Part shown: positions 45,711 to 60,500 of the stretch, one piece after another | Numbering within the stretch: the first letter of the stretch is position 1 | Layout: each line of letters starts with the position of its first letter | Assembly (NCBI GenBank): GCA_030248195.1 | Contig: JASAND010017631.1 | Span: 53,904-117,903 of the forward strand | Length of the DNA: 64,000 bases | Direction of reading: 5' to 3' | Source: Trissonchulus latispiculum | Taxonomy: Eukaryota > Nematoda > Enoplea > Enoplida > Ironidae | Translations under genes and position numbers: made by a program | Notes under the pieces: model-generated | What the model was told of the DNA's origin: nothing | Database searches by the model: none | Seen by the model: only the letters and a program-made list of their open reading frames with translations

Positions 45711-48700
45711 CTGTAACAAACACGTATCGCACACTTTCCACCTTCTAAAGCTGTGAGGTAGATTCATGTTCAAGCTGACAAATAATGCAATAACTATGAA
45801 TAACTATGCAATAACCATACATACCAAAACATGCTGCTTAAACAATAACATTGGAAAATACCTGTATCTGTAAAGAGAATGAGGATTGTATAATATCCAC
45901 ATTTCTCTGTAAGCAGGACGAGACAGACCACACCAATTCTAAATCGAACTGGAGCAAACTGATTAAATAGGAAATAAAGACTTTTGTTCAAACTGTAGCA
46001 CAGACGGTCAAATGCTGCCATCGTTCAAAAACATGGTAGAAAACAAACTGTATTTTCATAGCTGAATTATGTCATGGTAGGACAAAACAGCAGAGTTTAT
46101 AGCGTTTACACAAACTTCTGTTTACCTCTCCCCAGGTAAAATAATCAGTGCCTCCGTCTATTTTACCAGGAACAGGACTAGAGCATGTTCTATTTCGTCA
46201 ACTCCCAACTGTAGTGCTGCCGCTCCCTCGGACTCTGCACCTATGTTGTTGGATTTCAAGGATACTGTTTGAGCTCTTTCGCCCCCCAATGGTAAGTGAC
46301 ATAGTCCTAATCGTCTGATTCGAAGCCAAGCCACTGCGCTAGTCTGGACTTGATTGGACTTTGTCCTAGTTGTTTCATTATTATACCAGACACCCGCTTA
46401 GAAAATTCCTCAACTGTATTGGTTGCGAGTTAGTGTCCTTTTGCACCGCCATTTAGGCCTTATTTATTCAGGCTTAATATTTATTTTTATGCATCAATTC
46501 AAATCTGCTTCTGCTGAAAAGCTGAAATGGTGCCACTGAGCAATTTTGGGACTTTCGATTTTCTGTGTATTCTGGTTTCTTAATTCCTAACATCGTGATA
46601 GTTCCCGCATACTCACAATTCACTGTATTTCTGAGACTCGCCTTTAGTACCATTGATCCTGTTGTGACATTTTGAGACCTATTTTAAAACTAGTCTTGTT
46701 TGCTAGTCAGTAATGAAATTCAATTACAGAAAGTGAAACGTACAGATGCATAGGCTAAGAAGAACATTTGATCAGGAGTATACTTTCCAAAACCTGGCAG
46801 CTTTTGAGATTTGTCGCTGCGTTTCTTGGACTGCATGCTCTGAAATGCCTGAAACATTTTCCAACAAACAAACAAACAAACAATCATTATTTGTCATTAC
46901 AGTATATAAAGGTAAAGGTAAAGGTAACCCCCGGAGAATTCTCCTACCCTTGTCAGGGTCTAGGGTGCCGGTGTTCATCCCCGGATACACAGCCCTTGAG
47001 CCAGGAGTGTATAGATTACAGTATATAGTTAATAAAGAACCAGCAAATAGTTGTTCAAACCTTAAGGCTGCTAAATTTGTCATGACAGTAAAAGTTTAGC
47101 ATCCAGCATGTTTATAAAAGTCGATATAGTGTATAGTGGTTGTTAAAGTGTTTCGTATTTACAAGAAATAGGGCAGATTTTTGCAATTTTTATCTCGCCT
47201 AAAGGCGAGATACCTGTTTTCGTTTCTGGCACAAAATAAACTCAGTATCTTCAACCTTAAGATTACAACCTATACCCAACACTAGTCTCACTAACTGTCT
47301 ATGTTTTTGTACGGAGGGGCTCCGCTGGTAGTTTTCCAACTTCAGTTAAAATTTACAGAATTTCAATTTTTAAATATTGTGGAACGTCTTCCGGATGTTT
47401 TACAGTTGGTGTTAACAAGGGGGCACTTGCTGAGTTTTCCTGCTGCGCCTCAGCGCAGCAGGTCTCTGATGTTTGCTCAGCCGCGAGCCTTCACACGCAT
47501 TTTGCTTGATAAAGATACTCTTCGCCGTAAATACGTGTAAACAATGGTCAAAGATAGGGCTAGCATGATTTGTATGTGGAAACTTGTCTGTCATTCCAAA
47601 AAATTTCTGTTTCTAATTCATGTAGATATTACGCATATAGGTATGTCCATGCATTGATGGCAATTCCAAAATCGGAAACATCTATGTATTCACTATTCTA
47701 ATTCATGGCCCATCGTTAAAGTTAAACTAGCATAAAATTTTCAAATGAATGAAACGCTGAATTGTTTAAACTTTACTTGCGGTATAAAATAAATTCTTCT
47801 AACTTTATAAAAAACGTTCAGATATGTTTTATGTAGTGAGCAAGTAAAAACTCCGATGTAAAGTAATTGGCTGCGCAGCAGGTCTACAATTACTGAAAAT
47901 GTCTGTCAGCGGACATTTAATCTTTTGCATAAAATCTTGCTTGTTGCTTTTAATTTGTAGGACATTATTTTCACAAGGCCCTCCTTGGTTGCATAAAAAC
48001 TTCTAAGTATTATATTTGGGCGTAATATGAAAATTAGTTTCAGTGATTTGATGCCATATCGCAGTTTGCGCTGCTCCTATGAACTGGTATAATGGTTTTA
48101 ACAGAAAAACCATTTGATTGAGATTTTTCATTGGTTTGTTTAAAAGAATCTTGAAACCTTTTATTTAGCCAACGAATTTTTGTAGCACATACAAAAGGTT
48201 AAAGTTGAAAAGCAATTCGTCTGTTTAGCAGATTTCGAAAAGTTGGAGGCAAATTTTAGCAGAAACCTGCTCTGCGTCGAGATGCTGCTCCTTTTAGGAG
48301 CCTACTTGTTGTGCTTAATGAATGCATGTTAAATGTCGAATGAGAAAGAAGAAATAAACTTGAATTCGTCGCCTTTTAAAAGTCGTGTGGAGCTAAATTT
48401 GGGGAACTAAATCCTTTTGTATTCAAGTCAAAAAATTAAACTAATTAAATAATTGTTCAAAATATCCTATCCGTGAACTGTAAGTAAAGATTGATAACTT
48501 ACGAATATCTATAGCATAAAGTTATCAAATAGTGCTTTCTTACTGTAAATGCTATCTTAATTCCACCAAGATCAGCCAAGTTTTCACCCAGCGTTTGATT
48601 ACCATTCAGCTGCAAAAAATGCAAGCCCAAATGTATGAACAAACACTCGAATTAAATTGGCTACAACAGCTGACTACCAGTTAGAACAAGAAGTTCGTTG

Positions 48701-51700
48701 ATACTTGCAATAACGCAACACAACACAACATTGCAAGTTTGATTACGTTCAATCCACTGATTGGATCAACAATATCGTCAAACTGTTCCGCAATACAATG
48801 CGTTTTCTCAACATATTTTTCAAAGGTTTCATTGTTCCACCAGTTTCGTAGTTGACCATTTTCATCAAACTTGCTACCTATAAATAAAATTGCTCATTAG
48901 GTTAAAGTTTAAAGTTAAGGATGCGAAATCTTAATCTGTTTCGGTAACCATAACTAACATTGCTGGTTTGATCAGGCAACATTTTATTCAAGAGGAGCTA
49001 GCATATCTGATAAATAAGCTCTTTGCTTGCTGAAAATGCTTGCTGAAAAGGAAGTCTTTGCTTTCACAAAATGACCAGCAGCACGTAAAACGATTGGGTA
49101 AATGCATCCAAAATTCACTTTTAGTTTCTGCATAGAATTTTCCGTGCATAAATAGGAATCTTAGTATAGCAAATCATGCAACCGTATAAAAACTGCAACG
49201 AAAACGACAGTTTTAAAATTCAAGATGTTACGTATGAGGAAAGCAGGGGGGCAATAATTAAAAGCCTCAAACTTGAAGCATCGCAGTGGAACGACCCTTT
49301 ATCCTGCTGGAGTCGAAATATGGTAAGAAATAGACTGCCCTGCCCCTAAATAAACCTAGGTAAGTGAAAACAGAAGGAGGTGTGACAATGTTTTGATTAG
49401 TAATTGACTAATTGATGATGTTAAATGGAATCAGAAATAGTTAACTTTGCGCTTAAGCTAACATGTTGTTGTAACTATATAACAATAAGGTCTATGATTT
49501 ACCTGAGTTATCAAAACCGTGGGTGATTTCATGGCCGATAATACATCCTATTTTTCCGTAGTTATAAAAAAGTGGAACTGAAGGATTGAAGTAGTCTGAT
49601 TGCAAAATTGCTGCTGGGAAACCTACAAAAGCCAAAGTAAATTTTAAGAATCCATAGACATAGTCTACACTTTTCTAAGTGTTTTAATCGTAGAAACCAA
49701 ACAGACAGTATAGTGTATGTAAGATATCATTCATGATTGTATTTGATTTGCTACTATTGTTATTTTGATAAAAAATGTATTCGATATGATTCGATAAAAT
49801 TGATATGATTTTATAAACTTTAATTGAATTCAATAATTATTTAGTGTTTCCCACATTACTGCACTATCCACATAAGCCCTGGATGAAAATCATCGACAGT
49901 ATCTGTTGCAAATCACCTACAACTGTTTGTGAACAACATTACTCTTACTCATGCCATTGTTGGCAGGCTGGTAGACAGCATTCACCGTTGTTGCAGGCAG
50001 TGAAACCGTTTTATTCAGTTTCAGTTGTGTCATCTGATCTCTCATGGCCGTTCTCTCGTTTTGCAATGTTGCCATGTAGTTTTCGAAGTATGTGTTGTTA
50101 CTAATTTTGTTCACCTAAACTTAACATAAGCCTGACAGCTTAGGCATATATACACATAGTATGCAACCTTGTAAATGTCACATATTACAATCTGTGAAGT
50201 CATCGAAGTATAAACAGTAGCTAGAAGTTTTGTAGATACAAACGCGTTCACCGTTCGTCCGCACAAACCACATTTGGGGTTCATTTTTTGTGACATTTTT
50301 GAAATTTTGCTCATTTTCACGTATTTTGTAGTCTACATGTTGTTAACGCGGGAGGGTCTGGACTCTGGTGGGTCCAAGCCACACCCCCCCAAGCCGGACA
50401 ACGCACAAACCCTACCGCAGTGGGATAAGGGATAAGCAAAAATGGCCGGAACAGCTTAGTTTTTACATTAAAATATTAAAACATGTTCGGCTTCGCCGGA
50501 TTTTTTCGTTAAAAGTTTTAATTTTTCGAGGCAATCGCCCAAATTTTTGAACTTTTTCTAAAAATTTGACAACTTTGGTGCGAAGTTTTAAAAAGCTCGC
50601 CAATTTTAATAAAATCAGGGTCAACGTTTCGAAAAAGTTCGGCAATTTCTGCTTGAGATACAAGCCTCCTTAAAAATTTCAATCTTTAAATTTTAATTGT
50701 TCAATTCAATTTCAAATTGTTTAAAAATCGGCAACTTCCATTTGGTGTATCTTCGGCGCCTGCAAATTTTCAGAGACAATGGACAAAATGTTGAGTGGCT
50801 GTAATGGGGCAGCCGGGTCCTGGTTTTTAGATGACATTATAGTAACCGGGCAGAATGAAAAGTCCCACAGACAAAATCTGCGGAAAGTGTTCCAGTGTTG
50901 CCGAGACAGTGTTAGATGGGTCTTCCAAAATGAGAGTTTTTCCCAGAAAAAGCTCCTTACTTGGGCATAATGGTGGACAAAGAAGGGATTCGACCGATCC
51001 ACAACAAGGTCGAAGCGATTAAACGAATGCCTTACCCTGAATCCCAGTAGCGATCGAAAAGTATCTTGGGTAAAGTAAACTTTTGGTGTAAATACCTTCC
51101 TCAGATATGTGATTTAACAGCCCCTTTAACCGATTTGCTGAAAAAAGAAAAAGTTTGTTTTCACTGATCAGCACAAGAAACGTGTGCATCAACTGAAAGA
51201 AAAGTAATCATCGGCAGACGTGCTTGTCCATTCCCAGTCAGGGTTGCCTCTATTTGTTGCAGCTGATGCGTCCGACTATGGAGTTGGTGCAGTTTTGTAT
51301 CACACTTTCCCGGACGGCAACAGGAAGATGATTTGCTGCAGATCCAAAACATTTTCAGATTCCGAACGAAAATGGTCTCAGATTGATAAAGAAGCATATG
51401 CGCTGATTTTTGGAGTTCAGAAGTTCTACCAATACCTGTGCGGACGGACATTTACACTACTGACAGATCATCATCCATTAACGGCCATATTCAGCCCGCG
51501 GAAAGGAGTTTCTAAATGTGCCCTGAACAGACTCCAACACTGGGCTGTGATCTTGTCCTGTTTCGATTACGACATCGCATATATTTCCGGAGAGGAAAAT
51601 GCTGACTGTCTGTCACGTCTGCCTGGCACTGAAGAAACTCAAGAACAACTACTTGAGCTTTTCTTGCCAGTGAAAAACTTGTGCCTTGAAGACGAAACCT

Positions 51701-54486
51701 ATCCTGTGCTGGCAAGTGGGATTAGCTAAGGAACCTCGGCAGATAAAGCACGACAGATAATTTCGGCTTATGTGTCTTCAGGATGGCAAGAAAAACTGCC
51801 GTCCGCCCAATCACACTTACTACCGTATTTTCACAGGAAGGCGTAAATTTCAGAAGAACAAGGTTGCCTTTTGTGGCGTCAGAGATTGATAATTCCCGCC
51901 CATATGCGCAACAAAGTGCCATCTCAACTACACGAACGGCACTTTAGAATTGCCCGGATGAAGTGTCTGTCCTGCCGTTTGGTTTGGTGGTTAGGCATTG
52001 ATATGTTTATTGAAAATTTTGTTAAAAGTTGCGAATCCTGTATTCAAACTAGACCTGCCCCAAGATCAATTGCAGAAAGTCCCATTTACCGCAAGCACAA
52101 CGTCCGTGGGAAGTAATCCATATTGTATACGCCTGCTCATTCATGGGGAAGCATTGGCTAGTAATCGTTGACGATTATTCAAAGTGGCCGGAGATTTACC
52201 TGGTACCCAATGCGACCACAAAGTAACCATTAAAGTTCTTCGTGACAGTATTTGGGGTACCAAAAACAATAGTTTCCGACAACGGAATCTTCTTCACTTC
52301 CGCAGAATTTGATATTTTTTGCAAGAAGAATGGCGTTAGTCGTTTGTACGCCGCTCCCTACCACCCAGCGTTCAATGGCGAAGCGGATGGGCTGGTCCAA
52401 CCTTTTAAAAAGGGAATGAAGGCTGCCAGGGATCACAACGTATCAACAAAGTTGTCCAGGTTTTTATTTGCTTACCGAACAACCGTGCATGCTACCACAG
52501 CTAGGACGCCGTTCAATCTGATGTTCAATCGACAACCTAGAACCAGAACGATAAAAGCAAGAACGGGAAAGAGCGCCAGAAATCGTCATCGCGTACATTT
52601 CGCTGTTGGTAGTCCTGTTTACTTGCGGGATTATTCGACAAAAGTGGATCGATGGTCGTCTGGTCACATTGCTGATTCCATTGGCCAGAATATGTTTATT
52701 ATTTCTGGTCAAGATGGCTTCTTCCGACGTCATGCCGACCAAATACGATCGGCTCCTCGCAATAAAGCTATCGCCGACGGTATCGAGGTTGGACACGACG
52801 ACTGGACATTCCCATATGAATCCATTGGCCAGCAGCCAGCAGTTAATCCGTTGCCTATGCGTGGCCAAGCTGGAGTCTGCAGGTGGTATGCAGGTGGACC
52901 CTCGCCCGTTGCGACAGCGTCAGCCTCCTTTTAGATATGACGCTATGACTTATGATCCGATAGGACATTCCGCCGACGCTACTATGATGCATGAAGACAA
53001 ACCGTACCATAAAGAGGGGGAGAAAGTGTTAAATTCGAACAAAAAGCTTAAGTTTCGTTCCTCTGTATCGTATATATAGCTTTGTGATGTATAGTTCGGA
53101 GGTTGTGCGTATTCAACAAAGGTACAAGCCCCCCTCAAACTTTTCTGGGGCCACGCCCAACCCAGGACCCGATCCTGCGTTAGCTTATGAAATTTAAGTC
53201 GGACCTCTTATGGTTGAAAACTAAACTTAGCTCAAAATGGAAGTTATCATGTGTTAAACATAGGAAACAAAAAAGTGATGAGTTTTTCGTGCGCCTGAGA
53301 AATCTCATCATTGATAAAACGGAGCTCTTGAATGTCCAGTTTATATTACAAAGACGATCTCGAACTCGAACGGTGATCTTTAGGAAGCAAAACTTTAGTT
53401 TCGGCCTTTAAAATTTGTTAATTAATGTTTGAAGCTTGAGAATAGCCGAATTTGAGCGTTTTGCAACGCTGAAATTGGGCATCAGCAACTTTGATAAATA
53501 TTTCGAAAACTGGGAGGCCTGATTGAAAATTTTAATTCTTACAGATAAACAGATTGTTCGACCAAACAAACGGACAAGTCAATTCGAACTATGCTAACTA
53601 ATCCTAATTAGCTCCACCTTAATTCGAGATCTTTCTGGCGCAGAAAATTTCACTGGCGCATAAAAACTAATATCCGAATTAAGCTCACTACTCAAGAAAG
53701 TTCAGGTGTAAATTTGCTTTTTTGCTGAACCATCGTCGTTTTCAAATGTTTTCAAATTGCATGCAATTAGTGCCTGGTTAGTGGTTACTCATTAAGTACT
53801 GAACGAAACTATAAAAATTTAAATCCGGTGTACGGCGCATATGTGACAAAATTTTGTGTGAAAATGAGCAAAATCCTTAACCAGAATTTTTTAATAACGG
53901 ATCCCCCCTTGGCATAAGTGCATAAAATTTTGAGAATCCTATTACATTGAAAGCGCTGCTTCATGGCCTTTAAAACCATGGCCTTTTATGTGACTGTACC
54001 GAATTCCATCTGAGCGATAAAAAGGTTTCATTTTTAATTTTCTCGTCGTAGCCAATAATATATTTCATCTCAGACAGCTTGAGCATTGCCGCTTTTCTGG
54101 TTTCATTATCCATCCAGTCAGCCTCTTGCAGAAATCCAGAAAGCACTGCTTTAAGCTCGTTCACAAAAGACGTAATCTATAAACAAATTAACAAGCTACA
54201 ATTAACAAGTAGGGTTGCGCCACTAAGAAATTTCTCCGGGCTCGGGCTCGGGCTGGACCGAGCGACCCGAGCCGTTTCACGGCCCGAACAGCCCAACCAG
54301 CCCGAGCAGTCCGAACCCGGCCACGGCCCGAACGGCCCGAGCAGCCCGAGTTGCTTCCGAACTTGGAAAAACTACTCACCTTATTGATTAATTATTAAAA
54401 TAAGTTAACAAGTATTTGAAAAATAAAAGAAGCTATTTTATGTATGTACAGATATTTACAAGTTCAGAAATATAAACATATACCTT

Positions 54487-54543
<57 letters not shown>

Positions 54544-57500
54544 CGAAAATGTGAACTTTAAAATATTTAATGAACGCCATGTTTTTTCAAAAACAAAGTA
54601 CAATACAATCAATCATAGTAATCAATAAATCAATCAATTATCAGACAAGTCTCCATCCTTCCATCCATCTACCTGCTGGGCTAATAATAAAGGACAGAGA
54701 CTCTCTGTGCTAGCTAACAGAGGCGAGAATTATAAGAAATTAATGATTTTTTCTTTGTATTAACAAGTATGTAATAACAATAAGCAGGAATCAAATGCGA
54801 CGTATTATTACCCAGACACTTTGAGCTGACTGAATGGCCCAAGTAATCCGAAAGGCCCGAGCGGCCCGAGCAGCCCGAGCGACCCGACTCCGTTTGGGCT
54901 TATGGACATTTTCAGTTCGAGCTCAGTTCGGACCGCAAGAATTATTTCTCGGGCCGGGGAGCCCGAACCGAACCCGAGGCCCAATTCGCGGCCCAAGCAC
55001 AACCCTACTAACAAGTGACAAAACACGCAATCTGTAAACAAATTGAGAAACCGTTTGCTGAGTTGATATTTTACTTTTTAAGTGAAACAAATATTTTACT
55101 TTCCTAACGCCACAAAAGGGCATACTTCATGCTTAGAGTCTTCTTTGAAATAATTGTTAACAAACACAGCATCAGTTACATACTGAAGCCTTTCCATTAC
55201 TTCGGTGGTACATCTCTTCCACCTGAAATATATTAATAAGATACACCAGACGAAACTGAACGAAACTTCATAACTGCTACACCGTGAACCTGTATGCACA
55301 TTTGTGTGGGACGGAGCTGCTTATGTAGGTGCGTTCATCACATAGCCACGGATAGACAAATCTCCATCCTTCCATCCATCTACCTGCTGGGCTAATAATA
55401 AAGGACAGAGACTCTCTGTGCTAACTAACAGAGGCGAGAATTATAAGAAATTAATGATTGTAATAATTTGGCTGATATTCGGGTTGAAGGACTAGACCTT
55501 AGAATATTAAGAGACTCCTAAAACCAAAGCTCCTTTGAGAGACTGTAAGTAGATTTTATTCTATGAAAGCGACATTTTATTGTATACAGAATATTGCATT
55601 GGTTTTATCCAGGCTACTCCATAGAGATGAGTATTTCGGCCCGTCGGCACGGTCCGGCCGGGCCGGGCCGATAAAGTTTTCATCTCCGAACCGGAACGGG
55701 CCAAAACGGGTCGAATCGACTCTTAAAAATGCTGTGAATTCTCATTCTGGTTATTTTACAGCAAAATTCAACGTTTCGTAGCATAACTTTGCGTTGCCAT
55801 TATGCATTGAAGCACTAGAAATAATGTTGTTAGGAAAATCTTAGAAATTTTCCTTTGGCGGGCCGAATTTATCTAGTTTACAGGCAGGGCCGGACCGGGC
55901 CGAAAAATTTTGCCAGCGGGCCGGAGCAGGCCAGCCGAGCCGAGCTGAAAAAATCCGGCCCGTGCTCATCTCTACGACTCTAGCTGTGTTGCTTGCTACA
56001 CAAGGGCAAACTAACGAAGACTTCTTTGGAAACCCAACAGCCAACACTAAAATAACTTTTGTTTGAGTGAGACTCAAATTTCTCAGTTTCGTTCGTTCTT
56101 TCATTTGCATTCCTCACTGTTTCAAAAAAAGCACAAAAATTAAACAATGCACGATAAATCATGAAATGTGCAGAATTCATGTTGACAAAACTACTTTGTA
56201 TATGCTCGACACATACAAGCTACATACTTTGTGTATCGTCTGACACCCACCAGAGTAGAACTGTAGGTACAAAACACAACGACGTCAATACAACAACCTT
56301 CTGCAAGCTATGTTGCACTTTTAACTGTTAACCTGTCAATTCTGTATGGATCCAATCCAAAGGTCATTTTGGAAAGCGATATATAAAATTGCTGCATGGG
56401 AAAAGCGTATATATCAGGCAATAGTTTTGGCACGTATCTTAGCACTGGACTCATGTTAAGAACGTTAAGTAATGTCCTGAAAATAAAGTAAATTCAAGAA
56501 ACGAATTTTCCCCACAAATAGTGTCGGATCCTGGTAGAGACTTATCTCAAATATATTTAGGGTGCGTACTGCACACATTAAGAGTCTGCTAACGTTTGCT
56601 GCAATTAGTGCGATCATTTTTAACATCGCTAATGTGCTTGCTCAACTTTAGGACATCTCTTGCGACACAACTGTTTTGAGAAGAAGGAGCCGGACTACGC
56701 TGCTTGTCTCAATCCTGTCGATGGTAACTTCTTTGCGTAACCAAAAATCGTCATCAAATCAAAAATTAAAAATCAATAAAATATCTGACATTTTAGATGG
56801 AAATTCAACGGTTTTAAGAAAAAACATGACAAATGACCCTCGGCAATACTGCACAATGCTTCTGTAAAATTGTCTTGCCAACAGGGTTAAATATCAGCAT
56901 TTTCGAAAAGTTGAATAAAAACCGAAAGGTTGAAATCAGCGGTAACAAAGTAGTCTTGTTGTCCTGTGATATGGGTCAGTGGTAGGCCATTCTACTCAAT
57001 ATCCAAAGTTTGTAGGTTCGGTTCTCTTCTAGGCACTTTCTTCCTATCATTTAAATTCTGATTTCAACCTTTGACATTTGGCGTCCGTGCTGTCTCGTGT
57101 CCTTACCGCTTTGACTTAAAGACCCGACATGAATTTCTTCGCAGAGAGGCAAGTAACATTACAAGCAAGTGTCGTTGGGGCAATTTTTGTGGGGGCAAAC
57201 ATCGCACTTCATGAAAACCTACTTCATCCGCTACTTCTCTCGTCCCCCCACGATAGCAGAGACTGTAATTTGAGTTAAAATGTGTTCAGACGCTATGAAA
57301 TAGGCCGTTTGTCAGCATTCCTAGATGTAACAGGTTCAAGATTCCAACTTTGCAAGTATACTGCGCTCTGTATTCATGCATACCGTCTAGAGTATTGCTT
57401 CAGCAAGTTGGCAAATTTAATTGGATAATTAAAATGATCAACCGGACACGGCAAACGAATAATCGTGTCATTGGTAGGAGTCAGATCACACAACAGATTT

Positions 57501-60500
57501 GTGTAAGTGACATTCCAGTTGAACTAAAATGCAAAAAATGACACAAATCCTAGAATGTATGCTTTAATAAATCAGTTCATTCGTTTTCTTCTCATATTCA
57601 CATCGCTTAAGCTACCTAGAAGTAAAACAGAAACGAAAAAAGGAGTGTACTACGACACCTCAGACGAGGTGGAGCTGAGGGCTGGGTGGGAAACCCTACA
57701 ACCTTCGGCGTAGTATACGACGTTCTACCGATTGAGTTACTCAGAGGCAATCGAACCAAGTTAGAAGTCAAACCTCAAATATAAGATTTAACGTACCTGT
57801 GGGAAAAGCTTAGTATATTCTCCGAATGTAATATTGTGCTCTGATACACAGGAAAAATTATCGTCACAGCTTGTGTTGTTCCAATACAGTTCACAATCTT
57901 CCATCTCAGAAGTCAGCTTAAAACAATAACATCAGAAGTGTTTGTTGGTACAATTTTTATAGTTTACACATCGTGGAAATGTATTTTGTATTTTATCAAC
58001 GATATACAATCTCCCACAAAGTAGCTGTTCAATGGTAGTTACTTACTAGATAATATGTGTTGCAGGGGATTGAGCTAGCAACTGCACGACGGTAGTTTAA
58101 ATATCTGAAGTTTTCTGGTTTATATAGCAATTTACTCCTAAACCGAACAAGACAGGGTTTGTGTGAATGCACCATTCTTCCGAATGAGTGAGGTCCTTAC
58201 TGCCTGGGAGGAGATAAAAACCCTCCTCGCACTCCATGATTACGTACCACTACCACATACCGCTACTAAGTCAGCAAGGAAGTGAATTATATTCTCAACG
58301 TCAGTTTCTGCAGCGATAGCGTCAGCACCTACAAATTAAAATAGAAATGTGCAATTATAAAGATCTGCTATAGCTCCGATATGAAAATTGTGAATTTGGA
58401 TGGGTGCTTTTTATCATCCATAGCAACCTTCAAAAGCCACAGTTTTTCAAGAATGTTCATTATTTGTGAAACGCATTTTCTCCATCTTGTTTTAATAACC
58501 GAAATGTTTCTAAGGATGAGAAGTTAAAACTACTAACCCAACAGAGTAGCAGTCACAACCAAAGATTGATGAAATTGCTGAACGATAGTTGAATTGTACA
58601 TTAAAGAAAGCTCGTCGTATGGAAGTGCAAGAGATTCCAGTAATACTGGTTCAGCCTAAAAAGAGTTCTTAAGAGGAATTAAGTTAAAGCATTAGGTAGA
58701 TTTGTACAAGGTGGCTGAAACATTTCTTAGATAAGAAATAAGGAAAACTAGCCGTGTCGCGAGTTAATAAAAACATATTTTTATAGGTACGGATCATACA
58801 TTAACATACCTAGGGTCGGATCCTGGGGTTGTCCCCAGAAAATTTTGAGAGGGCTTGTACCTTGAACAAAAATTTTCAGGGGGACTTGTACCTGAAGAAT
58901 AAATTTGTATAATTTTTCAAAAAATTAACGCTGATTTTCTTAAAATTTGCAATTTTTTTATCAAAATTTGCAAGAAATGTTCAATTTTTTGAAAAAATTT
59001 CAAGATTTTGCCCGATTTTCCCGAAAAATTAAATATTTTTGCAAACAAATTCCGGCGAAGCCGGAGAGTTTTTGAAATTTTAGTGGAAAAACTACTTGTT
59101 TCCGGCTATTTTTGCCTACCCCTTGGCCATTTTTTCGTTACCCCTTGTCCCCGACGGCGGTAGGGCTTGTACCTTGTCCGGGTTGGGGGGGCTTGGACCC
59201 CCCGCGTTAACCTATGGTACGGATTGCTCCGCCTGAAGAGCAATTACCAGAAGAAGAGCATAAAAAAGCTTTGATATATATAATGAGACGTAATTGTTGA
59301 CTGAACGTTAATGTTATTTCCTGATTATATATAAGTGGCTATTATAGTGAAGTTACCACATTTTCTACACATACTCTTATCATATGTTTGCCAATAATTA
59401 AGATGAAGTTTTACAATATATACTTTCAATTCTTTGCACTCAGGCAGTAATGATTCAGAAATTTTGACCACGATTTGAAGTGGACTTGAAACTGATCCGA
59501 TCAGAGATTTTACTGCCAATTCCTGGCTATGTGTAATCCAATCAAACGATGTTAAGTCACTGCTAGCATTTAGGATAGGCCATCCACCAATTGTTTGAAG
59601 AAAGTCAAGTAAAGGCTCAGCACCACGCAACTCTATCATGTCTAAATTTAATGTTATAATTTGAGTGCTAATTGTATGCATTATGTATACTCTTGGGGTC
59701 TTGGCTATATTAGAAAAAGGGTAGGTTGCTGTGTCAGAGTATTCCAGCACACGTTCATTTGAACTATTCCTGAAGGAATCGGATACATACTGTATCGAAT
59801 TCTAGTGTATCAAGGTAATGTAATGTATCAAAATTTAACACTAAACTTTTGGTCAATTTATTTTACACACTTGGCATAAAGCATATAGCATATCACACAT
59901 AGCTTATTTATTTATACATATATGTATTTAAATGATTGAATACACAACCTGTATCCATGCAAGCTTGGTAGTAGGATTTCGCAATCTGTGTTGAAGGGGC
60001 GTCATTAATGTCAATATCTTCTTCCAAAACAACTAAAATATTCGATCGCCATAAAGTCGTACTAAAAAGATGAAGTCTTCATTCTTATGTGCTGCATAAC
60101 GCGTAATTTCGCATTAACCGGTGCAACCATTGTGCAAAATTGGTCTTGATTGGTGCATATAGGCTGGCATCAAAATTGTTACCTACGTACAACAATCGGC
60201 CTGCTGCGATGCGAGCTGAACATTCTTGCAGTGCAGACATTTGGTTTTGGTACCGTTCGATGAAGGGTATTGAATATAACTTAGTGAGGTCGCTGTACAA
60301 GATATAGAAGTGTTTTGGAATGGGCCACAAATTTGGAAACAAACGGTAATCAGCTATGTTATCGAATAAAATGAACTAAATAAACCATACACTAATTTTT
60401 ATTCCGACTAGAGCCGGAATACCTATTGTGGGATTGTGGCATCTTTAGTGTGTAGTTTCCGTATGGTCGCTAAAAAGCTCCTATCTTCAACACAGGGCTA

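Larger units (their letters stand above)
54210..55007. mobile_element. hAT-like element TAGGGTTG with 8-bp TSD
   Basis: TIR TAGGGTTGCGC / GCACAACCCTA; TSD TTAACAAG / CTAACAAG (7 of 8). GCCCGAGC-rich arms, and a (TA)n run at 54487-54541. The region around 54640-54750 is repeated at 55365-55460. Confidence 0.88.

Noticed and set aside
46746..47099. 117-codon plus-strand frame
   Set aside because: Begins antisense to copy B exon 18 and continues through a GC-rich repeat; explained by those.
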